This document shows positions 40,626 through 50,740 of a stretch of DNA of 64,000 nt, piece by piece (positions within the stretch are counted from its first letter, which is position 1; every line of letters begins with the position of its first letter). Both the position numbers and the translations under genes were made by a program. This DNA comes from Tillandsia leiboldiana (Eukaryota > Streptophyta > Magnoliopsida > Poales > Bromeliaceae): assembly GCA_029204045.2 (NCBI GenBank), contig CM055066.1, forward strand, positions 19,602,484 through 19,666,483, read 5' to 3'. The notes beneath the pieces were generated by a model. That model was given only the letters and a program-made list of their open reading frames with translations. It ran no database searches and was not told the origin of the DNA.

Positions 40626-42649
40626 GTATGAAAGAAGAATTCACCTTTGCGTACCCAAACCTTTCGAGTTTTGGTGTACATCGGAAATAAGTGTGAGGTT
40701 GATACCTTTGGTGAAAGCGTCTTGTTTGATCCGTCACTTTTCCTTGACGTCGTCGTCTTGTTTGATGAACTACCGAGGCTCTTTTCCTTCAAAGAATTTC
40801 CGTTTGATTTCCGAGGAATCACCCTTTTGGTAGTCGTTGCAAGAAGTGCTTGAGTTGACCGTTTGGCTCCCATCTTGCAATTTCTCCTTATGTGCCCTGC
40901 AAAATTACAACGAAAACATACCTTAGTGCTTGACGATTTCGAGGAGGGAGAAGTAGGCTTGTTGTTGTTGCTTGTCGTGAATTCCGGTGTCGGAGGAGGA
41001 GATACCGACTGAGGCACAAAAACTGTCCCAACCGAACTAAAATTGTCTTCAGTTCGATTGTATCCGAGGCCGAACTTGTTTGATTGACCAAGACCAAGAA
41101 GCTTATCCAACTTACTCCTTCCTGATGAAAATCGCTGTAGGTCATCCTTGAGTTGGAGAATGGTCTCTGTCATTTCCAATTTTTCCGGTCGAGCCTCGCC
41201 GTTGAGCTTCAAGAAGTAATTTGCTTTGTTCACCATATCTATATAATTCTTCTCGAGTTGCTCGTTGGACTCTTGAAGGGAAACATTTGCTTTTATCAGA
41301 CTATCCCTTTCCACTTCAAGATCGGTCGAGAGAGAAGTCACCCTTTTTACTTCTTCTTCAAGATCCTGCAATCTCCCTCTCAACCCCTTGTTTTGCTTAG
41401 CCAGTTTCTTTGAATCCCTTAAAAGTCTGTGGTAGGCTAGAGCAAAATCTTCACCTTCCGAATCATCTGATTCATTGTCCGTTGCATTCTTTTCAACAGT
41501 GGAGTTGGACAATGACTCGGATGTACTTGCCATTAAGCACATGAAGGGTGAAGATGTGGACGCGCGGAACGCTGTTGCGTCGTCTTCTTCATCACTTGAC
41601 GATGACTCATTTGACGATGAGGTGTCATCCCAAGTGACGGCTTGCATCGCCTTCTTCTTGGACGGATTCTTATTTGGACATTCCGTTGAGATATGGCCGT
41701 ATCCTCGGCACTTGAAGCATTGGACTTGTCCTTCTGTGCTTTTCTTATCCTTAGAAAAACCCTCTTGCTTTCTTGACTTGTAACTTGAAGAACCCTTGCC
41801 TTTCTTCCACTTTCCGAAGGATGGAGTTTTGCTTGAATTACCCCTTCGAAAATTTCGGCGAAACTTCCTTGTCAAGAGAGCGAGCTGCTTCTCAAAGTCC
41901 TCCATAGATAGGTTCTCGTCATCGCCTGAGGAGGATGAATCCGCATCTTCTTCTTTTGTTGTTTTCAACGCATAACCTGAAGACTTAGAAGAGGATGCCT
42001 TTCCCGAAGAATAGTTAGTAGGAAATGTTATTTCATAAGTTTGTAAAGAACCAACTAATTCTTCTATACGGATTTCGTCCGGGTGTTTAATAGTTTCAAT
42101 GGCTGTGACCTTGGAACGAAATCTTTCAGGAAGAGTTCTTAATATTTTTCTTACAATTTTAAAGTCTGAAATCTTCTCTCCCAAGTTAGCACATGAGTTT
42201 ACGATGTCTTGCAATCGTGTGTAATAGTCTGTGAATGATTCATTTTCTGCCATGAAAATAGAGTCAAACTTGCTCGTAAGCATTTGCAGTTTCTGAATCT
42301 TCACAAGGTTAGTTCCCTCATGCGTAACTTGAAGAACATCCCAGATTTCTTTCGCAGTCTCACATGCCGAGACGCGAGAAAACTCTGTTTGTGATAAGGC
42401 ATTAAATAAAGCATTAATTCCCTTGCCATTGTAAGAAGATATATCAATCTCTTCCTTGGTCCATTTCGACCTAGGTTTGATGGTGCGAACATCACCAATA
42501 ATTTCAGTTGGATTAGTCCATCCTAATTCAATTGATTGCCACACCCGTTCGTCGATGGAAATTAAAAGGGCTTTCATCCGTACTTTCCAGTACGCATAAT
42601 TTGTTCCATCGAAGAACGGAGGTCTGTTGATGTTTCCACCTTCAACCAT
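40622..42649 (-). CDS. gag: Copia Gag of element D
   Basis: 675 residues from the ATG 20 bp inside the primer site. Conserved N-terminal block (residues 11-26, PFFDGTNYAYWKVRMK), UBN2-type helical region (about 60-200), basic linker, zinc knuckle CFKCRGYGHISTEC (311-324), acidic Ser-rich linker, coiled coil (about 400-505), and second knuckle CFRCNFAGHIRRNC (578-591). The frame ends soon after WVRKGEF, at the deletion that removed the protease; E/F continues from this point. The long Gag with two knuckles and a coiled coil fits Sireviruses. Confidence 0.93.
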   Translation of the reverse strand: MVEGGNINRPPFFDGTNYAYWKVRMKALLISIDERVWQSIELGWTNPTEIIGDVRTIKPRSKWTKEEIDISSYNGKGINALFNALSQTEFSRVSACETAKEIWDVLQVTHEGTNLVKIQKLQMLTSKFDSIFMAENESFTDYYTRLQDIVNSCANLGEKISDFKIVRKILRTLPERFRSKVTAIETIKHPDEIRIEELVGSLQTYEITFPTNYSSGKASSSKSSGYALKTTKEEDADSSSSGDDENLSMEDFEKQLALLTRKFRRNFRRGNSSKTPSFGKWKKGKGSSSYKSRKQEGFSKDKKSTEGQVQCFKCRGYGHISTECPNKNPSKKKAMQAVTWDDTSSSNESSSSDEEDDATAFRASTSSPFMCLMASTSESLSNSTVEKNATDNESDDSEGEDFALAYHRLLRDSKKLAKQNKGLRGRLQDLEEEVKRVTSLSTDLEVERDSLIKANVSLQESNEQLEKNYIDMVNKANYFLKLNGEARPEKLEMTETILQLKDDLQRFSSGRSKLDKLLGLGQSNKFGLGYNRTEDNFSSVGTVFVPQSVSPPPTPEFTTSNNNKPTSPSSKSSSTKVCFRCNFAGHIRRNCKMGAKRSTQALLATTTKRVIPRKSNGNSLKEKSLGSSSNKTTTSRKSDGSNKTLSPKVSTSHLFPMYTKTRKVWVRKGEFFFHT

Positions 42650-42668
42650 TGTTTACAACCCTATTCCC

Positions 42669-42680
42669 GCTCTGATACCA
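42669..42680 (-). other. Primer-binding site, tRNA-iMet (element D)
   Basis: Minus-strand TGGTATCAGAGC two bases inside the 5' LTR. Confidence 0.92.
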
Positions 42681-42682
42681 CT

Positions 42683-44020
42683 TGTCGGGTTATGTATAAT
42701 TGGATATAAATAGGGGAAAAAACACCTAGAGGGGGGTGAATAGGTGTAAACACTAAACACTCAAAAATCTTTGCGACATAAAACCCAATGCGGAAAAATA
42801 AATAACACGCAGAGATTTTTACGTGGAAAACTCCAAACCGGAGTAAAAAACCACGGGACCGATAACACGGTGAAATCCACTAGAATTAAACACGTACAAG
42901 GTGATATACCATACTCACAGACGACTCAACCTTTTCCATACGCTCCTAGTTGATCTTCTCCGCTCGCTCCACGACGCTTCTCGTATCCACGATGTGCGTC
43001 CAACGCCGAATCCACAGCGTCCAACGTCGAGTCCACGACGTCCGACCGAATCCACGGTCTTCACCCAGTAGCACGCTTCGAATCCACGAACGTACCTCGC
43101 TCCGAATCCACGAGAGCGGTAGCACCTTGAATCCACAAGGCCACGCGAGTCCACGCGCCGATTTTGGAGTAAATCGTTGTTTTTTGGGTGGTGATGATCC
43201 GCCGAATACTTAGATTAGAAATAGATCGGAAATACCATCTAAGTATTCATTGATTTGATTCAACTCAAAATGTGAGTATGAAAACCTAGAATCAAATCAA
43301 TCAATATAGATGAAGAAACATAAGATAGAATCTATGATCTCCTTTCTTCTCTATATGTGGATCTTAGGCCGTATAAAAGATGACGGCTACTTTTTCTATT
43401 ATGTGGATTAGCCCTAGAAAAAGAATCATAGGGTCTATTTATAGGTTAGAAACCCTTGGAAAAAGATAAGGATCAAAAACTATCTTTTTCTGGAATTTTT
43501 ACATGACGACGATCCGGATCGGAGATCGGCGATCCGGATTGCAGTAGCGAGGAAAACAGATTCCAGAAAAACGAAGGTTCGGGATCCGGATCGAAGTGCT
43601 CGATCCGGATCGTTCATACAGTTCACCAAACGTCAACGTTCGGGATCCGGATTGCAAAGCCTGATCCGGATCGCTCAAATAAAATGGTAAACCTAGTGTT
43701 CGGGATCCGGATCAAGGGAAGCTACGATCCGGATTGAACTGATGTATGAACGAACCACCTTCGGGATCCGGATTGTAAAGCCTGATTCGGATCCTGAACA
43801 TGTCCCATGTCCAATTTTTGATAATTATGCAATTACAAGTTCATCCAAGTGTTTCTACACTATAAGAAGTATTCGGATCACCAAAGATATTAAATTCAAC
43901 ATACCTGATCCTTTTGAATTCTTCTTTCTTGAGATTGAGTTATATGATCCAACCTTCTTTACCTTCAATCTTCAAGACTTAACCGAATTCACGAAATACG
44001 CCAACTTAAATTCCGTAACA
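42683..44020 (-). repeat. 5' LTR of element D
   Basis: 1338 bp, same length as the 3' LTR. Palindromes at about 43800-43505, TATA at 43443-43436, long hairpins at about 43310-43200, constant-loop array at about 43155-42985. Confidence 0.95.
43436..43443 (-). promoter_or_regulatory. TATA box of D 5' LTR
   Basis: Minus-strand TATAAATA; likely start region for the D genomic RNA. Confidence 0.7.
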
Positions 44021-44159
44021 GATTAAACCATCCTAACTCAATTGATTGCCGCACCCGTTCGTCGATGGAAGTAAGAAATGCTTTCATCCGTACTTTCCAG
44101 TAGGCATAATTTGTTCCATCGAAAAACGGGGGTTTGTTGATGTTTCCACCTTCAGCCAT
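44021..44159 (-). pseudogene. gag: Gag N-terminus of E/F, cut by D
   Basis: First 46 or so codons from the ATG at 44159, with the FDGTNYAYWKVRMKAF block, ending at the D insertion. The rest of the gene is at 32981 and below. Confidence 0.92.
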
Positions 44160-44178
44160 TGTTTACAACCCTATTCCT

Positions 44179-44190
44179 TCTCTGATACCA
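44179..44190 (-). other. Primer-binding site of E/F
   Basis: Minus-strand TGGTATCAGAGA: eleven of twelve bases match the tRNA-iMet site, with the last base changed. Confidence 0.82.
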
Positions 44191-44192
44191 CT

Positions 44193-45473
44193 TGTCGGGT
44201 TATGTATAATATGGATCTAAATAGGGAAAAAAACACCTAGAGGGGGGTGAATAGGTGTAGACAATAAACACTCAAAAATCGTTGCGTAATAAAACCCAAT
44301 GCGGAAATGAAAATATAACACGCAAGATTTTTACGTGGAAAACTCCAACACCGGAGTAAAAAACCACGGGACCGATAACACAGCGAAATCCACTAGAATT
44401 ATAACACGTACAAAGGTGATATACCATACTCACAGACGACTCGACCTTTTTCCATACGCTCCTAGTAGATCTTCTCCGCTCGCTCCGCAACGCTGCTCGA
44501 ATCCACGATTAGCGTCCAACGCCGAATCCACGGCGTCCAACATCGAATCCACGACATTCGACCGAATCCACAGTCTTCACCCAGTAGCACGTCTCGAATC
44601 CACGAACGTACTTCGCTCCGAATCCATGAAAGCGGTTGCACCTTGAATCCACAAGGCCACGCGAGTCCACGCGCCGATTTGGAAAATCGTTGTTTTTGGG
44701 TGGTGATGATCCGCCGAATACTTAGATTAGAAATAGATCGGAAATACCATCTAAGTATTCATTGATTTGATTCTACTCAAAATATGAGTATGAAAACCTA
44801 GAATCAAATCAATCAATATAGATGAAGAAACATAAGATTAAATCTATTGATTTCCTTTCTTCTCTATATGTGGATTTATATGGCCGTCTTTTGATTTATT
44901 AGGCTTTTATGGCTTATACGGCTTACCCTAGAAAAAGAATCATAGGGTTTCATTTATAGGTTAGAAACTGTTGGAAGAGGATAAGAATCAAAAACTAACC
45001 TTTTCTGGAATTTTACATGACGACGATCCGGATCGGATTTACGGCGATCCTGACTATCTAACGAAACAGACAACTTCCAGAAAAACAAAGGTTCAGGATC
45101 CGGATTGAAATGCCTGATCCAGATCGTTCATACATTTCAGCAAAAACCAATGTTCGGGATCCGGATCAGAAATGGCTTGGATCCGGATTGGATTTTCGTA
45201 TGAACTAACACCCTTCGGGATCCGGATTGAAATGTCTGATCCGGATCCTGAACATGTCCCATGTCCAGTTTTTGATTTTTATGCAATTAAAAATTCATCC
45301 AAGTGTTTCTACACTATAAAAAGTATTCGGATCACCAAAATTAATTAGTTAAACATACCTGATCCTTTTGAATTTTTCTTTCTTGAGATTGAGATATATA
45401 ATCCAAACTTCTTAACCTTCAATCTTCAAAACTCAACACTTTCACGAAATGCGCCAAAACAAAAACCTTAACA
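44193..45473 (-). repeat. 5' LTR of E/F
   Basis: 1281 bp, TGTTAAGG to CCCGACA on the minus strand; sister of the C LTR (1282 bp). TATA-like at 44958-44951, palindromes at about 45250-45020, hairpin array at about 44665-44500. Right flank AGGTG (45474-45478). Confidence 0.92.
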
Positions 45474-47510
45474 AGGTGAGCCTAAGTTAGATAACCTTCT
45501 CAGATGTGGTTTAGACTCGGCTAAGTCGACTGCCAGCGGCCGGAGGCGACGGCGGCCGAGAAAACACCCAAAAAAGCTTTCAAAAAATCGAGTTGAAACA
45601 ACTTGTTTTTTTTTTTTCACAAGCCTGCTGTCCAAAACAACTTGATGGAAACCTTGCACAGGGTCCATAAAACTCACCTGGGTGGATGGCCGGCGACCAA
45701 AGGTGTCGGCGGCGACCGGAGGAGGTGCCTCGGGTTGCCTAATGGGTGCAATTGCAAGGATGGAAAACTCCACGTTCAATCTTGCATGCAATAGCATATA
45801 AAGCTTGAAAATGACTGAACATGCCTACCTGGGTCACTTGCCGGCGGCTAGGAGCGTCGGCGGTCGCCGGCGACGAGATCAACCCAAGCTCGGTTGAAGA
45901 TGAAGGGCTCAAATGGCGGATCTCCGACGAGAGCCCTTGCGTGCCTCTAACAAGGACCAAGCTTCCTTATTTGATGCACGGTGCTCGCTGAGGGGGTGGC
46001 CGGCGACGTGGGTGAGCGGTGCCGCCGGACGGCGGAGCTCGGCCAAGGAAGCAAAAAGCCCGGTTCTAGGGCTTCTTCGCGCGGCTCTGATCTTGGCCCG
46101 ATCGTCCAGATATTTGGTGGACTCCTTGCAGTCGTCAATAAGGAGCAATCCAACGGTTAAGATCGGATTCCAACGGTTGGATGGAGCCCGATGACAAGAT
46201 CGGCCAAAATGAGGATTCCGGCAAGAGATCGCTCCCGCCGGCGATAGGGTCGATGGCGACCGCTCCAACTTCACAGAAAAGGTCCACTCGATGTCAGGAA
46301 CACATTGCTTGGGTCCATGGGCCAATTAAAAAGAAAAAGTTTCATCATCTTTCCTCGTCGGAAAACCAAGGAAGAAGAAAGATGGCCGCGGCGGCGCACG
46401 GCGACGGTTGGCGTCAGGGAACCTTTGGCTCGGTCACAACTTCACAGGAGACTCCTCTGTTGATGATTAGACCAACCAAAACTCTCCAAGATACCTCCCA
46501 CAACTTCAACCCGAGAAGGAGACTTCTCTTCTTTCTCTTCTCCGGCGAGGGGACGTCGGCGGCCGTTGGTTGGCGGCGTAACGGTCGTGAAGAGGTGCAG
46601 ATGGAGATGAGGGGTCGACTACAGCGGCTGGTTGCAAAATCTATGGGTTTTAGGGTTTACTAATTAAACCCTAATGCAACCTTTATATAAATGCAACAAA
46701 ATGCATTTTGGTCCCTCTATAGTTGATATTTGACTCTAAGTCCCTCACAGAAATTTCATCTCGCCATTTAGTCCCTACCCAATGAGTTGCACGCTTTTCA
46801 GAGCACAATATATTGGGTTTACGCACAAAATACCCATTTCTTTATCGTATTTCATGCCTTTCGAGGCATTTCGGTCGTCGAAACGAAAAACGGACTTCGC
46901 CACGACGTCCGGCACGTCGAAATCTACAAGGTAGCGATTTTCGTTTCTCGACGCGACGCCCGGATAAAACCTCGGCCATGATTACTGTACAAAAATACTG
47001 TTTATCATGCTTTTCGAGACTCTAGGGTCGTCAAACGGAAATTCCATCAGCGCCATTGCGTTCAGATCGATGAAACCGATCAAAACGACTACATGGATCG
47101 CTATGTTCGGAGTCCGAACAGCGAATCGGCCAACGTTGCAACCGAGGGAGTCCCGAGTTTAGGGGTTACTGTTCATCTACAGTAACTCACTTAAAGTACT
47201 GTGCACAGGGCCACTGTTACATTGGTTGCGATATTCGCCCGCTTCTTCGCTGATTTCTGGAAGATCCGACCGTCAGATCAAAATTTGCTGAATATGAATC
47301 TCGCTCAGTTTGACGAGACGATCGCAACGGTGATCTCGGATTTTCAAGATCATGTCCGGATTGAAAAAGAGCTTTTTTGCTTCGTAAATTGTGCAAATTG
47401 CACACCGGGGTTTGACCAGTCAGGTCATTTTAGGCTTTTTAAACCCGAACCAAGACTGAATTTCACTTTTCTTTCTATTTTTTAAAAATAGGAAAAACCT
47501 GACTATTACA
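45474..47510 (-). repeat. Left (3') LTR of K, 5' portion
   Basis: Starts at 47510 with TGTAATAGTC. The start-proximal GATCCGACCGTCAGATC block is at about 47263-47279, TATA at 46689-46681, and CCGG-rich modules with minus-strand splice-donor-like ends are near 45672 and 45826. The 3' half is removed by F. The ORF at 46181-46663 has no recognisable homology. Confidence 0.78.
46681..46689 (-). promoter_or_regulatory. TATA box of K left LTR
   Basis: Minus-strand TATATAAAG, aligned with the TATA boxes of the plus gypsy LTRs. Confidence 0.55.
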
Positions 47511-47526
47511 TCACTCCCACCTAAAA
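47511..47526 (-). other. Polypurine tract of K
   Basis: Minus-strand TTTTTAGGTGGGAGTGA touching the LTR, preceded by TTTCGGGGACGAAACTTC, the usual end of gypsy pol. Confidence 0.8.
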
Positions 47527-49766
47527 AGAAGTTTCGTCCCCGAAACTTAGTTACGCCAGGAATCCAATAAATGGGGAAAGTGTCCAAACATGTCCGACTT
47601 GCGCTCCCAATTGGCTTCGCGCCCCTTGTGATCCTCTCATTTCTCTCTGGCACTAGGAGAGATTGCAGCTTCCCCGCCGGGCGCTGATGTTCGGCCTTTA
47701 TTCGATGACCAACCCAATAGCGAGCCACGAGTTGTGCTATATTCCTTGTCAATTTAAGCCACCAAAAGTTTGCTGTTGATCCGTCCTGCTGCGTAATCGC
47801 GGTTACCGATATGTCTTCCGTCTGACTCTTACCGCTCCAGGCATCGACTGCTCTACTTGTCTTTCCGAGGTGATCTTGATTGGACGAATCGTTTCCTTGA
47901 GTTGCTTGGTCGTATAGGCCATAACTCTCCCCACCCCCGTTGCCTCAGCACACCTCCAAGTCCGTTCCGTGATGCATCACCACACCTCAAAATCCTCACC
48001 CAGTGTCGGTAGTGCATACATGGGTGCCTGTGATAGCCTAACCTTGCGTTCTTCGAAGCTCTCCCGACATTTAGCCGTCCTAAAAAGCCCACCCCGCGAG
48101 GCCCAAACTCACACCTTAGGAGTTTGGCCTACACTCTATGGTCCCTGAGATTCTGCAAGGTCACTCGTAAATGCTCCTCGTCTTGGAGTTTCCTGTTATG
48201 ACGCCACCGGTTCGCAGACCACCTCTGACGGTGCTGAGCAGTCAGCAACCAAAGTCTCGCGATGCGTCGAGGTACCCCAGTCCTACCACCAAACCTGGAC
48301 CGACGGGCCCTTAAATTCCCAAAATAACCCGACAACAAAGGGGGAAACCACACTAATACCCTCACAAAACTCCAGGGTGTGCCAACCAAACCAGCCGGGT
48401 CACCGCCTACAAGTAATCCTCCCTTGAAAACAACGAACCCGCCCGCCACCAACACGGGCCACTTCCACCCGTCACCAACACGGCCACAAGCTCGGAGCAT
48501 AACCACCATCCCGGATTATCCGCTCCGACTGTCCGTCCTACCGAGGCGACGGTCAAAACTAAAGCTAGGTTTCAGCTCTAAGACCTACCACAGGGTCCAC
48601 CCCACAGAAAAAGCTGCATGCAGGGCATCCTAGCCGAAAGTGACCAATGCCAGAGCGCCATGTAGTCAACAACCCCCGTTAACCTACACTGGTTCCCAAT
48701 CAATAGACTCGCAACCCAAAACCCTCAAGACTATGCCTTGGTCATGGGAAGCTGGCGACAAAACCAAGAAATACGGTCCCACTTTCGTCCTGGCATCGAA
48801 GGGGTGCGACACTTTGACCCCTAACGCTCGGTCCCAATCCGTTGCCCCTCCAAGCAACGGGCATTGAACCGAGCTGCAAACCCCCAGACCAAACAGTCAC
48901 ACACCCAACTAGGAAAATTCTAAGCTCTAAGTCTGCTCAACAAAGACCTCCAGGTATAGCAGACTATCCACCCGAAGCCTAAAGGGTCGGAAGAAGACAT
49001 GCCACGAAAACAGCGAGAAGAACCTTGTCAAAAGTTGCCTAAGTTCACTAAGTGCACTCGAGGGATCACGCGCCTACCCACCAGTAGGACAACCTAGCCG
49101 ACCCTCTTGTGCAGAACACAGGAACCCAACCCAGAGCTACACCACCACAACCTTCTCAAAAGGGCTAACTGGCACCACCCAGCGTCAAAAAGCTAAACCC
49201 CCAATAAAAAGTCGCCACTTACGCACACTTGTGCGAAATGAGGCATGGCCTCTCTAAACAAAATTGATCCCAAACGAACAAGGTTTAGTAGTCCCGGTGG
49301 TCTCCTTTTTAACCTAAAGGGGCACCCCAAACTCTACCAGGAAGATTTCTACAACCGTCGCTGTATTCACCGCAACAGTTGAACTGTGGGTAACAGCCGT
49401 AGGGAAAGAATCCTCATTCCCGCGCATACCTTGCCCAAGATGCAAGAGGTTCGGCCGACGATCCGCTGTAACCTAAAACCGGAAGACCTAAAAGGTACAA
49501 CCTTAGGCAAGAGTCACCCGATTACCCACGTCCGATAAAACAGCTGACACACTAACAACCACCGGCGGATTACACTACCACCAGTTACCATTACTAACGA
49601 CGACCAGGACATCGGCAGAGGGAGGGGTTCAGAAAACAAAAGCCGACACAACGATCTGCTTGTGTTAACAGCCGCACTGGGTGCATGAGCACCGTCGGCA
49701 GCCGCACTGGGTGCATGAGCACCGTCGGCAGCCCCACCGTGTCCTGTGCCGGTTCCTTAATCCATC
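47527..49766 (-). pseudogene. pol: Degraded gypsy pol (element K)
   Basis: Scraps in conserved order on the minus strand: an RT tail (EEHLRVTLQNLRD, about 48180-48135), an RNase H core (DASRNGLGGVL, about 47978-47946, then VMAYTTKQLK), an integrase piece (KAEHQRPAGKLQ, about 47700-47663) and the C-terminal end near 47530. Large deletions and frame changes separate them. The 49766-48520 part has no recognisable protein; a 24-bp unit with GGTGCTCATGCACCCAG is duplicated near 49678-49728. The motifs resemble Tekay/Del-type chromoviruses. Confidence 0.7.
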
Positions 49767-50256
49767 TGTGGTGACCCAGATCTCCGCAGGGCTTCTACAG
49801 TGCGATTAGCAGCTTCTGGAGGCCTATGTGGCATGTCGACGGTGTTTCTGCACCAATTTGGACTCAAGTGATGGACTCCGGGTGTATACTGGATCACGTG
49901 AGTGATCGGAGGACCCCGTCGGATGTTTTGATGTGGTTTCGCGCGAAATGGTTATTAAAATTGGACTCAGCGCGAAATTTGAGTAAAGAACACTTCTCCG
50001 GGAATTTTCGGCAAATTTTAGAAGAGGAATTTGGCAAATCGGACTTCGGATTTGGATTCAGCGCGCGAAAACGGTCAAGATGGACTATTTACTTGTATTT
50101 TTCGGAGCCCGGATGACTCGGCACGGATTTCGAGGTGTTTGGTACTGTTCCGGCCGCCGGAGGGGCGCCGGCGGCGGCGGCGGGCGGCGGAGCGCGGCGG
50201 CTGGCGGCGGCGGAGGCGCGCGGTCCACCGCGGAGGCGTGCACCCGGGGGGCTGGC

Positions 50257-50609
50257 CACGTGGCGGCTCCCAGTTGGCGGGCGCAGCAGGCGCGGTCCAC
50301 GGGATCGTCGCGGGTGCACGGTGGACCGGGTGTGGACACGTGGCTGATTTTGGTTGGCGGGTTCTGGTGCGCGCGGTCCACGCGACGGGAGGCAGGTGCC
50401 TCGGGGCGCGTGCCCGACGTGCGGCAGCGGGAGGCGCGGTCGCGCACGTGGGCGCGGCGTGGGCGCGGTCGGGGGCGACGTGGGGGCGCCACGTGGCACC
50501 ACGTGGTTGGTCGGGCGCAGCGGAGCACAGCACAGTGCTTGGACACGTGGCGCTGCGTGGTTCGCTGGCTCAGGTGCGCCGGGCGCGGGGAGCAGTGCTG
50601 GGCCACGTG
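50257..50609 (+). promoter_or_regulatory. Cluster of seven CACGTG (G-box/ABRE-like) elements
   Basis: CACGTG at 50257, 50337, 50445, 50490, 50500, 50544 and 50604, mostly as CACGTGG. bZIP and bHLH factors bind this core, and ACGTGGC is the ABA-response type. All lie 120-480 bp upstream of the TATA box and recur at +5209 in the 3' LTR. Confidence 0.75.
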
Positions 50610-50732
50610 GCGGCCCGTGAGCGTTCCGGGCGCACACAGTAACGGGCCCGGCCCGTTACTGTAGCAGCCCGGAAGTACCGGGCGCCCGAAACTTTGGGCC
50701 AAAAGTCCAAAGGTGGATTTTCGGGCTGGGCC

Positions 50733-50740
50733 TATAAATA
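50733..50740 (+). promoter_or_regulatory. TATA box of H 5' LTR
   Basis: TATAAATA in GGCCTATAAATAGC, about 120 bp after the last CACGTG. Confidence 0.75.

Larger units (their letters stand above)
32982..44020 (-). mobile_element. Sirevirus-type element D, full length with TSD
   Basis: 11,039 bp, both LTRs 1338 bp, flanked by GATTA at 32977-32981 and 44021-44025. Order on the minus strand: LTR, primer site, gag, integrase core-RT-RNase H, spacer of 1.6 kb, env-like gene, purine tract, LTR. The LTRs differ at about 16-18 sites by eye (near 1.2%). It lacks protease and the N-terminal integrase domain, so it is long but defective. Confidence 0.95.
29911..45473 (-). mobile_element. Sirevirus-type element E/F, split by D
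   Basis: Two separated parts of one minus element. The right part holds the 5' LTR (45473-44193), primer site and gag start (44159-44021). The left part resumes gag at 32981 and runs through protease and integrase to 29911, where it is cut by a gypsy LTR end. The junctions read GATTA on both sides of D, and removing D plus one GATTA restores continuity with gag of related copies. RT, RNase H, env and the 3' LTR are absent. Confidence 0.88.

Noticed and set aside
46181..46663. 160-codon plus ORF in the K LTR
   Set aside because: Runs antisense to the LTR through CCGG modules; not conserved in the sister LTRs.
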